Assembly (NCBI GenBank): GCA_012838065.1 | Contig: DUPY01000020.1 | Location: forward strand, 1 to 32,235 | Direction of reading: 5' to 3' | DNA length: 32,235 bases | From: Acholeplasma sp. | Lineage (GTDB): Bacteria > Bacillota_I > Bacilli_A > Acholeplasmatales > Acholeplasmataceae | In this document: piece by piece, positions 17,892 through 25,437 of the stretch | Position numbering within the stretch: position 1 is the stretch's first letter | How the letters are laid out: each line of letters starts with the position of its first letter | Notes under the pieces: generated by a model | What the model was told of the DNA's origin: nothing | The model's input: the letters and a program-made list of their open reading frames with translations, nothing else | Databases searched by the model: none | Program-made: the position numbers and the translations under genes

Positions 17892-19349
17892 TCAATAGTA
17901 TAGATTTATCCTTACGTAATGACCATTGTAAATAAGTAAATCTAACAAAAATTCTTGAATTTTTGTTTCTATTATATAAGAAGTATTTGGAACTTGTAAA
18001 TCGACTTGAACCGTCATGTGGCCATCATAACTTATTTTTCGCAAATACTTATAGTTATACTTCAACGAAAATGCATGTAGGTCTTCATTTGTATTAAAGT
18101 AGACGACAAAACTTATAATAACTTTACTTCGTATTTCTAATTCATCTAAAATATCTGCTAAATATAGCGCTCGTGCTATTATATAATTCGGTTGATGGAA
18201 AAAATTCTTTTCATAAAGTGTTTTGTATTTGTCTTCACGAATAACCATTTGGATTTGGTCATTAAATTGTGCTTCTAGAAAATCCAAAAATTTATGAACT
18301 TTTAATTCATCCTCATTATGAAACTCACAGTACAATTTAATAAATTTTTTATCATACGTATAGGCTGTAATGAAAAATTTTTTAGCATTGGCATAAATCA
18401 AAACCTGCTGTAATTTTTTTTGAAATTGAGTCAACGCAATTGCAATTTGATAAACCACAGATATTTGATAATTTTCGTTATAAACAAACGGTTCAAAAAG
18501 CGCATTTGCGAAGACTTCTCTTTGTTTATCTTGATCATAATAATGATAATGTTCAAAAATGACGCGAGCGCGTAATTTTATGAATTCATAAACGCCAGTA
18601 GCTATCCCTAATATCAAAGCAACGCCACTTAAAATATATTTCGTTGAATCAACAGGAATATAGATTAGAAACACATATATAATTGGTGGATAAATTAGTA
18701 TAACAAGTATTCTAAACAGCGATGTAAAGCCCTTTTTATATAGTACAAGGATACTTGTTACAATAACAAACAATCCATAGAGCGATGAGAAAAAAGAGCT
18801 TAACTTAAAGTTTTCAAAAGTGATTGCCATTTCTCCTAATTGATTGATCAAAACAAAGACGCCAATAGCTGTTAAAATAAGTATTATCACTTGTCTTAAT
18901 TTATAATACGGTTTCTTTGTATATAGTTTTCTTGTTTGCGGTAAATGATAGTAATTTTTCATTTCCTTTCGATAGGCCATATAAGGTGCTCTACTGCCAT
19001 ATAAATCGACATTTATCGGCACTATTTCTTCATCTGAAATACGTTTACTTAAGTAGTTTTCAAATTCAGCAAGTGGATTTAAAACGAATAATAAAGACGC
19101 AAGTAACGTAATAGCAATTTGATATTGTGGAAGTACGATTAAAAGCATTGCACAAATAATGCCATAGATACTATAGATGATAAGTTTCGCAAGACCACCA
19201 AAGGAGTAAATCAATACATAAACGAGTACTGTTAATACAATTCCTGCAAAAAAAGTTCTATCTTTTGGCTCTTTAAAAATAAAACTACTTGGTAGTAAGA
19301 TAATGATTGTAATTAATGAAACTAAAAATATGTTAACTCTTCTTTTCAT
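17892..19349 (-). CDS. Membrane protein of unknown function
   Basis: 485 residues, not recognised. Hydrophobic helices lie at about 8-24, 33-55, 56-75 and 77-92. A polar stretch containing VDLYGSRAPYMAYRKEMKNYY follows, then a second cluster of about four helices (roughly 150-260). The remaining C-terminal 225 residues are soluble, rich in Tyr, Phe and charged residues, and look like a mixed alpha/beta domain (VIISFVVYFNTNEDLHAFSLKYNYKYL; GHMTVQVDLQV). No catalytic motif is apparent. GAGGTTAAG precedes the ATG. It has its own promoter and ends with TGA three bases before the -35 of the 6S-like RNA. It could be a membrane-anchored sensor or envelope protein, but nothing proves this. Confidence 0.8.
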   Translation of the reverse strand: MKRRVNIFLVSLITIIILLPSSFIFKEPKDRTFFAGIVLTVLVYVLIYSFGGLAKLIIYSIYGIICAMLLIVLPQYQIAITLLASLLFVLNPLAEFENYLSKRISDEEIVPINVDLYGSRAPYMAYRKEMKNYYHLPQTRKLYTKKPYYKLRQVIILILTAIGVFVLINQLGEMAITFENFKLSSFFSSLYGLFVIVTSILVLYKKGFTSLFRILVILIYPPIIYVFLIYIPVDSTKYILSGVALILGIATGVYEFIKLRARVIFEHYHYYDQDKQREVFANALFEPFVYNENYQISVVYQIAIALTQFQKKLQQVLIYANAKKFFITAYTYDKKFIKLYCEFHNEDELKVHKFLDFLEAQFNDQIQMVIREDKYKTLYEKNFFHQPNYIIARALYLADILDELEIRSKVIISFVVYFNTNEDLHAFSLKYNYKYLRKISYDGHMTVQVDLQVPNTSYIIETKIQEFLLDLLIYNGHYVRINLYY

Positions 19350-19367
19350 AACTTAACCTCACTTATA

Positions 19368-19397
19368 ATTATAACAAAGAAAAACCATTTAAACAAA
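19368..19397 (-). promoter_or_regulatory. Promoter of the membrane-protein gene
   Basis: TTGTTT (19392-19397) and TATAAT (19368-19373) on the minus strand, 18 bases apart, close before the gene. Confidence 0.65.
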
Positions 19398-19412
19398 GAC
19401 TTATCTTTTTAA

Positions 19413-19438
19413 TAATAAAAAAAGCACCGAAGTGCTTT
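19413..19438 (-). terminator. Terminator of the infC-rpmI-rplT operon
   Basis: AAGCAC-TTCG-GTGCTT on the minus strand (19423-19438), a stable UUCG-capped hairpin, followed by a T-rich tail. It lies about 16 bases after the rplT stop codon. Confidence 0.9.
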
Positions 19439-19454
19439 TGTTTAATAAATTGAA

Positions 19455-20150
19455 TTATTTATCAGAATCGTTTAAAGCTTGAACTAATTCAGCTTTTAAC
19501 ATTTTTGAGTAACCAACAATACCACGTTCAGATGCTAATTTTTTTAATTGAGCAACTAACATTTTATCGTAAGGTACTTTAGCCTCTTCTTTTACAGGAG
19601 CAGCTTTAGTTTCTTTTTTAACTTCAACTTTTGCTTCTTTTGCTGGAGCAGCTTTAGTTTCTTTTTTAACTTCAACTTTTGCTTCTTTTGCTGGAGCAGC
19701 TTTAGTTTCTTTTTTAACTTCAGCTTTTACTTCTTTAACAGGAGCTTTTTCAACTTTTTTCACTTCTGCTTTAGCCTTTGGATTTTTTGCATTTTCAGCG
19801 ATTGCTTTATTTGCAGCTTCAACATAAGCAGTAAAGTCTTGCGGAGCGTGTACAGCGATATCAGCTAATACTTTACGGTTTACTTCGATACCAGCAAGTG
19901 CTAAGCCATGAATTAATGTTGAATATTTTGTTCCGTTTAATTTTGCAGCAGCATTAATACGGTTAATCCATAACTTTCTGAATTCGCGTTTTCTTTGTTT
20001 ACGGTCACGATATTGGTATGCAAGTGCACGCATAACTTGTTCGTGAGCAGTTCTATATAATGTACGTTTTGATCCAAAGTAACCTTTGGCTAATTTTAAT
20101 ATTTTTTTACGACGGCGTCTTGTAACCGTACCACCTTTAACTCTAGGCAT
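19455..20150 (-). CDS. rplT: Ribosomal protein L20 with a long C-terminal extension
   Basis: 231 residues, about twice the usual length of L20 (about 117). Residues 1-118 are a normal L20: [37 protein letters not shown], and [24 protein letters not shown]. The extension starts with a Lys/Ala/Glu-rich linker (about 119-190) containing 16-residue repeats of the type [16 protein letters not shown]. It ends with residues 193-231, where [29 protein letters not shown] matches the Rho N-terminal/SAP-like helical fold that binds nucleic acid. L20 is an early 50S assembly protein and autogenous repressor of its own operon in Firmicutes. The tail is in frame, with no stop before it, so it is a genuine fusion. 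The role of the extra domain is unknown. Confidence 0.95.
   Translation of the reverse strand: MPRVKGGTVTRRRRKKILKLAKGYFGSKRTLYRTAHEQVMRALAYQYRDRKQRKREFRKLWINRINAAAKLNGTKYSTLIHGLALAGIEVNRKVLADIAVHAPQDFTAYVEAANKAIAENAKNPKAKAEVKKVEKAPVKEVKAEVKKETKAAPAKEAKVEVKKETKAAPAKEAKVEVKKETKAAPVKEEAKVPYDKMLVAQLKKLASERGIVGYSKMLKAELVQALNDSDK
19601..19744. repeat. 48-base tandem repeat within rplT, about three copies
   Basis: Copies begin at 19601, 19649 and 19697. The first two are nearly identical; the third diverges in its second half. The unit keeps the reading frame and encodes a 16-residue Lys/Ala/Glu linker module, so copy number could vary without disrupting the gene. Confidence 0.88.
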
Positions 20151-20167
20151 TTTCTAGTTCCTCCCTA

Positions 20168-20368
20168 TTATAACATGTTCGAAATAAGACTCTTGATCCG
20201 TTTTTTATCTGATGGATGAACGCTTGTTTCGCCTCTTAATTGTCTGTTTTGTTTTGTTGTTTTTGATGCTGCTAAGTGATTGCTATATGCGTGTCCTCTT
20301 GACAACTTACCTGTTGCAGAAACTTTAATACGCTTTTTTAAACCACTGTGTGTTTTTTGCTTTGGCAT
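20168..20368 (-). CDS. rpmI: Ribosomal protein L35
   Basis: 66 residues, normal length. Family sequence is clear: MPKQKTHSGLKKRIKVSATGKL, then RGHAYSNHLAASKTTKQNRQLR, and a basic end with KKRIKSLISNML. It is a small 50S protein, rich in Lys and Arg. It lies between infC and rplT in the order conserved across bacteria, 20 bases after infC and 17 before rplT. AAGAAGGAATAT provides the ribosome site. Confidence 0.95.
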   Translation of the reverse strand: MPKQKTHSGLKKRIKVSATGKLSRGHAYSNHLAASKTTKQNRQLRGETSVHPSDKKRIKSLISNML

Positions 20369-20388
20369 AATTATATTCCTTCTTTCTC

Positions 20389-20916
20389 TTAAGTATTTGG
20401 TGCCACGACGGCAATCATACTTCTACCGTCCATTTTTGGTCTCGCTTCAACAATTGCTCGATCACCAATTTCTTTGATGAATCGTTCAATAACATCACGT
20501 CCCACATCACTGTGAGTAATCATACGGCCGAAAAAGCGAATAGAAATTTTAACTTTATCACCTTTTGCCAAGAACTTTAATGTTTGTTTTAACTTTGTAT
20601 CAAAGTCGTGTTTATCAATTGTTGGACTTAACCGTATTTCTTTGACTTGAACGATGTGTTGATTTTTTTTGATTTCTCTAAGTTTACGTTGTTGATCATA
20701 ACGGAATTTTGAATAATCCATAAACTTAGCAACCATAGGTTTAGAATCCGGACTCACAACAACAAGATCTAACTCTTTTGCATGTGCCTTTGCTAACGCT
20801 TCATCACGAGTAATTTGACCAAGGTTATTACCTTCATCATCAATAACTAGCAGTTTCACGTTTGCTGGAATTCCCTCATTAACAAGCTCATTTTGCTTAT
20901 TTTTATTCGATTTAAT
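20389..20916 (-). CDS. infC: Translation initiation factor IF-3, probable AUU start
   Basis: About 175 residues. IF-3 binds the 30S subunit and checks the start codon. The N-terminal domain begins NELVNEGI and contains VKLLVIDDEGNNLG; the linker and C-terminal domain contain FRYDQQRKLREIKKNQ, VKEIRLSPTIDKHD, KGDKVKISIRFFGR and a PKMDGRSM end. The start is the point of interest. The only ATG codons nearby (20922 and 20931) lie inside or two bases after the ribosome site GGAGG (20925-20929). An ATT at 20916 lies eight bases after it, in frame, followed by AAA TCG AAT. AUU starts on infC are known in E. coli and others and allow IF-3 to limit its own synthesis. Confidence 0.9.
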   Translation of the reverse strand: MKSNKNKQNELVNEGIPANVKLLVIDDEGNNLGQITRDEALAKAHAKELDLVVVSPDSKPMVAKFMDYSKFRYDQQRKLREIKKNQHIVQVKEIRLSPTIDKHDFDTKLKQTLKFLAKGDKVKISIRFFGRMITHSDVGRDVIERFIKEIGDRAIVEARPKMDGRSMIAVVAPNT

Positions 20917-20944
20917 GTACATCGCCTCCATTTATTTTAATTTT

Positions 20945-20982
20945 TAAAAAAGAAAAAGTGTGCACTATATAAGTACCCACTT
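20945..20982 (-). terminator. Attenuator-like terminator in the infC leader
   Basis: AAGTG-G-GTAC, loop, GTGC-A-CACTT (20956-20982) followed by TTTCTTTTTT on the minus strand. It sits between the L20-type leader structure and infC, where an L20-controlled terminator is expected in Firmicutes. Confidence 0.7.
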
Positions 20983-21079
20983 GAAACGTCGTTATTTTTC
21001 TAACGTGACATTTTGCCTATGAACACTTATCCATCAGGCGAGAGGGTTCTCTTCTTTCCACTAATTCAATTTTATTACC
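20983..21079 (-). promoter_or_regulatory. L20-type leader RNA of the infC operon
   Basis: The leader runs from the predicted start near 21079 to the attenuator. It contains the helix GCCT-G-ATGGA-TAAGTG-TTCAT-AGGC (21015-21039) and a second hairpin CGTTA-GAAAAA-TAACG just before the attenuator. In Bacillus, L20 binds a 23S-like fold in this leader and causes premature termination (established). The same order of elements here supports that model, but identity to the Rfam L20 leader was not tested. Confidence 0.65.
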
Positions 21080-21085
21080 AAAAGT

Positions 21086-21113
21086 ATTATACCATGTAAA
21101 ACCAAGATGTCAA
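21086..21113 (-). promoter_or_regulatory. Promoter of the infC-rpmI-rplT operon
   Basis: Two perfect consensus hexamers on the minus strand, TTGACA (21108-21113) and TATAAT (21086-21091), 16 bases apart. It is the strongest promoter match in the window. Confidence 0.88.
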
Positions 21114-21121
21114 GAAAAAAA

Positions 21122-21838
21122 TTATCTTTCCTTACTAAATTCTAAAATACAACTTATAATATCACCTTTATTTAAAGTTATAACATATTTATCACTATAT
21201 TTATAGACATAAGGTGTTAAAGTTTCGCCTTCTTTAACCGCATGCTTATACTCTACACGAATCATGTTATAGTCAAAATCTGGTATTAAGTCTTCAGCAA
21301 ATGTCACATAAAATGAGTTGTTCATATGCTGATAGGTATCAATATGGACACGACGAACAACAAAATCATTTTTTTGCTCAACATCATCTGCTTGGTGAAT
21401 TTCAATATGACGCCCATAATAAGGCATATCACTATAAGATTCATATTGACCAATTGACTCAACAATATCATTAGGTAATCTTACAAATCTATTTGTAGAT
21501 ATATTAATAAAAGTCCCCAAACAATAAGACTTCATAAGGACTTCGTTGTTTGAATCAAACATAAGTGTATTACGATATCCTAAAAAACCTTTAGTTTCAT
21601 ATGGCCATGTTTTTAATTTGACCCATTCTAAAACCTCTGGTCTGCGAATAATATGAACTTGACGATAATTTAAAAAGACACCAACTTGATGTTCATTTAA
21701 AAAGTTATTAAACTTTTCTAAACTATTAATATGTAAATTTTCACAGTCTTGAATTAGATTAATAAGGCCGAGTGTTTTTAAATACCCATTTTTTCCAATT
21801 TCACTACTGTATATTTGTTTTGTCATGTTGTAGATCAT
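21122..21838 (-). CDS. Acyl-ACP thioesterase (FatA/FatB-like, double hotdog)
   Basis: 238 residues. The two-hotdog layout of bacterial acyl-ACP thioesterases is visible. The N-terminal half has a long helix (GLINLIQDCENLHINSLEKF) and a strand pair (VFLNYRQVHIIRRP; GYRNTLMFDSNNEVLMKSYC). The C-terminal half starts with FVVRRVHIDTYQHMNNSFYV, where HMNN at 171-174 matches the family's conserved His-Asn element. It would release free fatty acids from acyl-ACP in the cytosol. It follows galT by 12 bases with AAGGATTATT as ribosome site, so the two are co-transcribed. Whether it acts on endogenous or host-derived acyl chains cannot be said. Confidence 0.82.
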   Translation of the reverse strand: MIYNMTKQIYSSEIGKNGYLKTLGLINLIQDCENLHINSLEKFNNFLNEHQVGVFLNYRQVHIIRRPEVLEWVKLKTWPYETKGFLGYRNTLMFDSNNEVLMKSYCLGTFINISTNRFVRLPNDIVESIGQYESYSDMPYYGRHIEIHQADDVEQKNDFVVRRVHIDTYQHMNNSFYVTFAEDLIPDFDYNMIRVEYKHAVKEGETLTPYVYKYSDKYVITLNKGDIISCILEFSKER

Positions 21839-21850
21839 AATAATCCTTCT

Positions 21851-23320
21851 TTACCTTAAAGCATTTAATATAAAGTCTTCAAACACATCATAGTTTGACT
21901 CTTTAAATACACTACAATCAATGAGTCCTTTAATAAATACATTACCAACTTCTTGATTTAAGATTTGTTGAATATTTTCACTTGTAAATTGATACATTGA
22001 CCTCAATTTTTCAACAAAATCTTGATGCTTCATCGCAGCTTCACTTAACGGTGTAGCATTTAATAAATATTGTTTTACTTCCTTAAGTTCATTTATTAAT
22101 CGACCAGGTAAAATCGCTAAACCGGAAGCTTCAATTAATCCAATGTTTTCTTTTTTTACATGCCATACATCTTCTTTTAAGTGATAGACACCAAGTGGGC
22201 ATGCATCCGTTGTATGATTATCTCTTAAAATCATATCTAAAAAATAGGTATCACCATGCTTTCTAGCAATTGGTGTAACCGTATGGTTTGAAACTCCATC
22301 AGTATATGCAACGATATCCAAGGCTTTATTCTCATACATTTTCCAACAATCAAACACTTGATACGCATAATTAACAAGAGCTTCTTTGTTTTTTGACTCA
22401 AAACGTAGAGAAGCCATCGGCCAATTAAGTATTGAAACAGCTACGTCATTAAACTTAAATGTTTTTAAAGTTGTCGCATTCTCAATTGGCAATGTGTATT
22501 TACCACCTTGATAATGACTGTGACTCAATATAGAGCCACCCACAATTGGCATATCCGCATTTGAACCGAAGAAATACCCTTCAAAAATATCCGTTAGCAT
22601 TAACAAATTCATAAATGTTTGTTTATCTGTTTTCATAGGTTTATGTTCTTCTGTAAAAACAATTGCGTGTTCATCATAATATATATATGGTGAATATTGA
22701 AAATACCATTTACCATCATTTAATTCAACTTCAATCACGCGATGTTGGTCGCGACTATCACGGGTAAAATTACCGGAAAAACCTTCATTTTCAATACATA
22801 AAACACACTTTGGATAAGCTGTACTTTCTTGTCTAAGAGCTAATGCAATCGATTTTGGGTCTTTTTCAGGTTTTGATAAATTAATCGTTAGTTCTATGAT
22901 TCCATATTTACTATCGACACTAAAGTGCTTGTTTTTTAAAATGCGATCAAATCGTATGTAATTTAAACTTTTCATGTATTCATAGTACCAAGTGGTGGCT
23001 TTAAAGCTACTTTCTTTATATAAAGACCAAAACTCAGATTCAACATCACTAGGTTTTTTTGCAAAAACATTCATAATTTTAGCATCAAACAAATCTCTTT
23101 GTGTTTGACTACCATCTAGGATACCCAGTTGTTCTAAATTGTCTAATATAATATCCAATGCTTCTTGTGGATATGTTATTTTATTGGGTTCATATATTAT
23201 ACCATCATTCGTTAAATTTAAAAGATGATACAGTTGATTTTTTATATAATGATAATCGCGTTTAAGAATAATTCCACGATTGATTTCATACTGTATTAAA
23301 CTTTCAATAGCTTGTTTCAT
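21851..23320 (-). CDS. galT: UDP-glucose:galactose-1-phosphate uridylyltransferase (Firmicute type)
   Basis: About 489 residues from ATG 23320, the length of the Firmicute-type GalT rather than the roughly 350-residue enterobacterial form. The enzyme exchanges UMP between UDP-glucose and galactose-1-phosphate in the Leloir pathway. The active site region is GGSILSHSHYQGGKYTLPI with catalytic His267 and metal-side His269 (SHSHYQGG, family form SHxHxQGG). Other family blocks include NWPMASLR and LGVYHLKEDVW. An in-frame ATG further upstream at 23407 is rejected: it lies upstream of the promoter hexamers and partly in the neighbouring terminator. No galK or galE lies nearby; the downstream partner is the acyl-ACP thioesterase. 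Confidence 0.9.
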   Translation of the reverse strand: MKQAIESLIQYEINRGIILKRDYHYIKNQLYHLLNLTNDGIIYEPNKITYPQEALDIILDNLEQLGILDGSQTQRDLFDAKIMNVFAKKPSDVESEFWSLYKESSFKATTWYYEYMKSLNYIRFDRILKNKHFSVDSKYGIIELTINLSKPEKDPKSIALALRQESTAYPKCVLCIENEGFSGNFTRDSRDQHRVIEVELNDGKWYFQYSPYIYYDEHAIVFTEEHKPMKTDKQTFMNLLMLTDIFEGYFFGSNADMPIVGGSILSHSHYQGGKYTLPIENATTLKTFKFNDVAVSILNWPMASLRFESKNKEALVNYAYQVFDCWKMYENKALDIVAYTDGVSNHTVTPIARKHGDTYFLDMILRDNHTTDACPLGVYHLKEDVWHVKKENIGLIEASGLAILPGRLINELKEVKQYLLNATPLSEAAMKHQDFVEKLRSMYQFTSENIQQILNQEVGNVFIKGLIDCSVFKESNYDVFEDFILNALR

Positions 23321-23351
23321 TTTCTCACCCACATCATTAATCGTTAACTCT

Positions 23352-23379
23352 ATTATAAAATAATTTGTAATAAAAACAA
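23352..23379 (-). promoter_or_regulatory. Promoter of galT
   Basis: TTGTTT (23374-23379) and TATAAT (23352-23357) on the minus strand, 16 bases apart, placing transcription start about 25 bases before ATG 23320. Confidence 0.65.
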
Positions 23380-23387
23380 ACTTAAAA

Positions 23388-23430
23388 AAAGTTACTTCCT
23401 TAAACAATATTAATTTAAGGAAGTAACTTT
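23388..23430. terminator. Strong terminator of the quinone-response operon
   Basis: A 17-base-pair perfect stem AAAGTTACTTCCTTAAA with its complement (23388-23404, 23414-23430), nine-base loop, followed on the minus strand by a T run. It separates the hydrolase gene from galT. Confidence 0.92.
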
Positions 23431-23442
23431 AATTAATATACT

Positions 23443-24027
23443 CTAAATATACGCCTTTACAGCATTTAATTCATTTATTGTAATCTCGTGTCCTCCAGGT
23501 GATTCAAACACTTGTAATGGGATTTTAGCGTTGTTTATAAGCTTGATTAAACCTAAAGCCTCTGTTGGTGATATCATACGATCCGTTCGACCATACCCAA
23601 TAAAAATACGTGTATTTCTATTTGGCATTTCAAGTTCTTTAAATGGCCTCATAGGATGCAACATAATAAGTTTAGAATAATTAAACTTATCATTATAGAG
23701 CATACTTGCCATAATGTTCGCACCATTTGAATAACCTAAAATTATTAATTCATCCCTGTTTAAATGATAGTCAACAATTGCTTTTTCAATAAAATCAATC
23801 AAGTTGTTTGTTTCTTCTTTTAAGTTTTCAATATCAAAAACACCCATACCAAGTCGCTTGAAAAATCTTGGCATTCCATTTTCAACAACATTTCCACGAA
23901 TACCTAATAAATTTGCATTAGGGTCTAAAAACTTACCAATTTCTAATAAATCATGCTCATTGCCACCCGTACCATGCAACAATACAAAAGTACGAGATGA
24001 CATACCTTTTATAAATATATGTTTCAT
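23443..24027 (-). CDS. MhqD-like alpha/beta hydrolase
   Basis: 194 residues, a small carboxylesterase/phospholipase-type hydrolase like MhqD of Bacillus. The first strand reads FVLLHGTGGNEHDLL (oxyanion region), the nucleophile is Ser100 in LGYSNGAN (GxSxG), and the rest of the triad is Asp149 in GYGRTDRM and His180 in SPGGHEI. It is cytosolic with no signal peptide. It overlaps the MarR gene by ATGA and ends the operon of two ring-cleaving dioxygenase-like proteins and a MarR regulator, the same set as the Bacillus mhq genes that handle quinones and catechols. Its precise substrate is not known even in Bacillus. Confidence 0.88.
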   Translation of the reverse strand: MKHIFIKGMSSRTFVLLHGTGGNEHDLLEIGKFLDPNANLLGIRGNVVENGMPRFFKRLGMGVFDIENLKEETNNLIDFIEKAIVDYHLNRDELIILGYSNGANIMASMLYNDKFNYSKLIMLHPMRPFKELEMPNRNTRIFIGYGRTDRMISPTEALGLIKLINNAKIPLQVFESPGGHEITINELNAVKAYI

Positions 24028-24443
24028 TTTTCGATACTAAAACTTACCTTTTTTAATAACTCCAGTAAGTTTATTCTTTCTTCATCCGTTAATACCTTAA
24101 ATAATTCTTTAGCAAGTTTTTCGTGTTCAGGAAAAATCGATTCAATGAGCTTACGTCCTTTTTCTGTTAAATCAACATAGATACTACGACGGTCTTCCTT
24201 TGAAAATTGACGCTCAACAAGTTGCTTTTTTTCTAGTTGATCAATTAGATAAGTCATTGAGCTATTTGGAATAAGTAGCTTTTCACAAATTTCATTAATT
24301 TTTGATGAACCTTTATGGTAAAGCTGTTCAAGTACTGCAAATGTATTTATGTTAACATCAAATCTTTTTAAATCATTAATAATGGCACTTTCAACAGTAT
24401 TTTTTGTGCGAAATAAAACAGTAATTAATTTTAAATCATTCAT
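24024..24443 (-). CDS. MarR-family regulator of the quinone-response operon (MhqR-like)
   Basis: 139 residues with a MarR fold: dimer helix, DNA-reading helix within KINEICEKLLIPNSSMTYLIDQLEKKQLV, wing with EDRRSIYVDLTEKG, and C-terminal dimer helices. It lies third in the operon, two bases after the second dioxygenase-like gene and overlapping the hydrolase gene by ATGA. In Bacillus, MhqR represses the dioxygenase and hydrolase genes and is released by catechol and quinone stress (established). The palindrome at the operon promoter resembles the MhqR site, so this protein likely represses its own operon. Only one Cys-free core is visible, so redox sensing by Cys is unlikely. Confidence 0.85.
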   Translation of the reverse strand: MNDLKLITVLFRTKNTVESAIINDLKRFDVNINTFAVLEQLYHKGSSKINEICEKLLIPNSSMTYLIDQLEKKQLVERQFSKEDRRSIYVDLTEKGRKLIESIFPEHEKLAKELFKVLTDEERINLLELLKKVSFSIEK

Positions 24444-24445
24444 AA

Positions 24446-25435
24446 TTAAAAATACTCCTTTTCAAATACTTTTGTACTTCTTACTGTATCAATTGGTCGT
24501 ACAATTTTTTCTACATAGTCACGATGATTTCTAAATCTTGGTGGCAAGGCTAATTTTTCACCTAAAACTTCATAGGATTCCTCATCGTCAATAAATCCTG
24601 GCCCATCTGTGGCAAATTCAAATAAAATTTGTGGATAAATTCTTGAGTATAAGCTTTCAAAATAGAAACGATCGACGTAACCCGAGTGAGGAATTTTTAA
24701 ACTTGTTAGTTTAGTTATCCATGATTTTAATGCGTTGGTATCACTTACTCTAAATGCGACGTGATGAACTGTACCATATCCTTGGTAACCGTCAATAATT
24801 AAGCTGTTATGCACGAGTATAACAGATCCACCGTTTCCACCTTCACCCATTTCATATAAATGCAAATTAGATTCTTTACCAGTTTTTCTCATTCCAAGAA
24901 TATCTACTAATACATAATCCATGAGTTCAAGATTTTTAACAGTTAGATATATTGGTCCTAAACCAGTAATTGAAAACTCATTTGGTACAGGTCCTTTTAA
25001 CCATGGTGTTCCGCTTTTTACACCAACGTTTTTTTCATCAGAATACAATGCGTACAATTGGCCATCAAAGTCTTCAAATTCTAAAACTTTTTTACCAAAG
25101 ACCTCTTTGACTGGTTGATAATTTACTTTATAATGTATAAATCGCTTTACAAAATAATCAATTGCTGCGTCATTTGGTACTCTAAAGGACGTTCTCGTAA
25201 TTTCATTATTACCATGCATACCTTTTTGTATACCTTTAAAGTCAAAAAACGTCATATCTGTTCCCGCACTTCCCTTATCATCAGCAAAGAATAAATGATA
25301 TGTATGAATATCATCTTGATTGATCGTTTTTTTAACGAGTCTTAAACCTAAGACATATGTAAAAAAATCATATATTTTTTCTGCACTACTCGTAATGGCA
25401 GTAACATGATGTATACCTAATAGATGATGTTCCAT
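24446..25435 (-). CDS. Ring-cleaving dioxygenase-like glyoxalase/VOC protein, MhqO type
   Basis: 329 residues made of two VOC (glyoxalase/dioxygenase) modules of about 150 residues each. The N-terminal module opens HHLLGIHHVTAITSSAEKIYDFFTYVLGLRLVKKTIN and the C-terminal one opens FSITGLGPIYLTVKNLE. Likely metal ligands are the His of IHHVTA and HHVAFRV and the Glu in ILFEFATDGPGF. MhqO, MhqA and MhqE in Bacillus are the nearest known type and are induced by catechol and hydroquinone; their reaction is still inferred. It follows the larger paralogue by two bases. Unlike that paralogue it has no C-terminal extension beyond the VOC pair. Confidence 0.88.
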   Translation of the reverse strand: MEHHLLGIHHVTAITSSAEKIYDFFTYVLGLRLVKKTINQDDIHTYHLFFADDKGSAGTDMTFFDFKGIQKGMHGNNEITRTSFRVPNDAAIDYFVKRFIHYKVNYQPVKEVFGKKVLEFEDFDGQLYALYSDEKNVGVKSGTPWLKGPVPNEFSITGLGPIYLTVKNLELMDYVLVDILGMRKTGKESNLHLYEMGEGGNGGSVILVHNSLIIDGYQGYGTVHHVAFRVSDTNALKSWITKLTSLKIPHSGYVDRFYFESLYSRIYPQILFEFATDGPGFIDDEESYEVLGEKLALPPRFRNHRDYVEKIVRPIDTVRSTKVFEKEYF

Positions 25436-25437
25436 AA

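Noticed and set aside
20916-20931. ATG 20931 or 20922 as infC start
   Set aside because: They overlap or directly follow the ribosome site, so the spacing is too short. ATT 20916 fits better.
23320-23407. Longer galT start at ATG 23407
   Set aside because: It lies upstream of the galT promoter hexamers and partly within the downstream terminator of the hydrolase operon. The start at 23320 fits family length.
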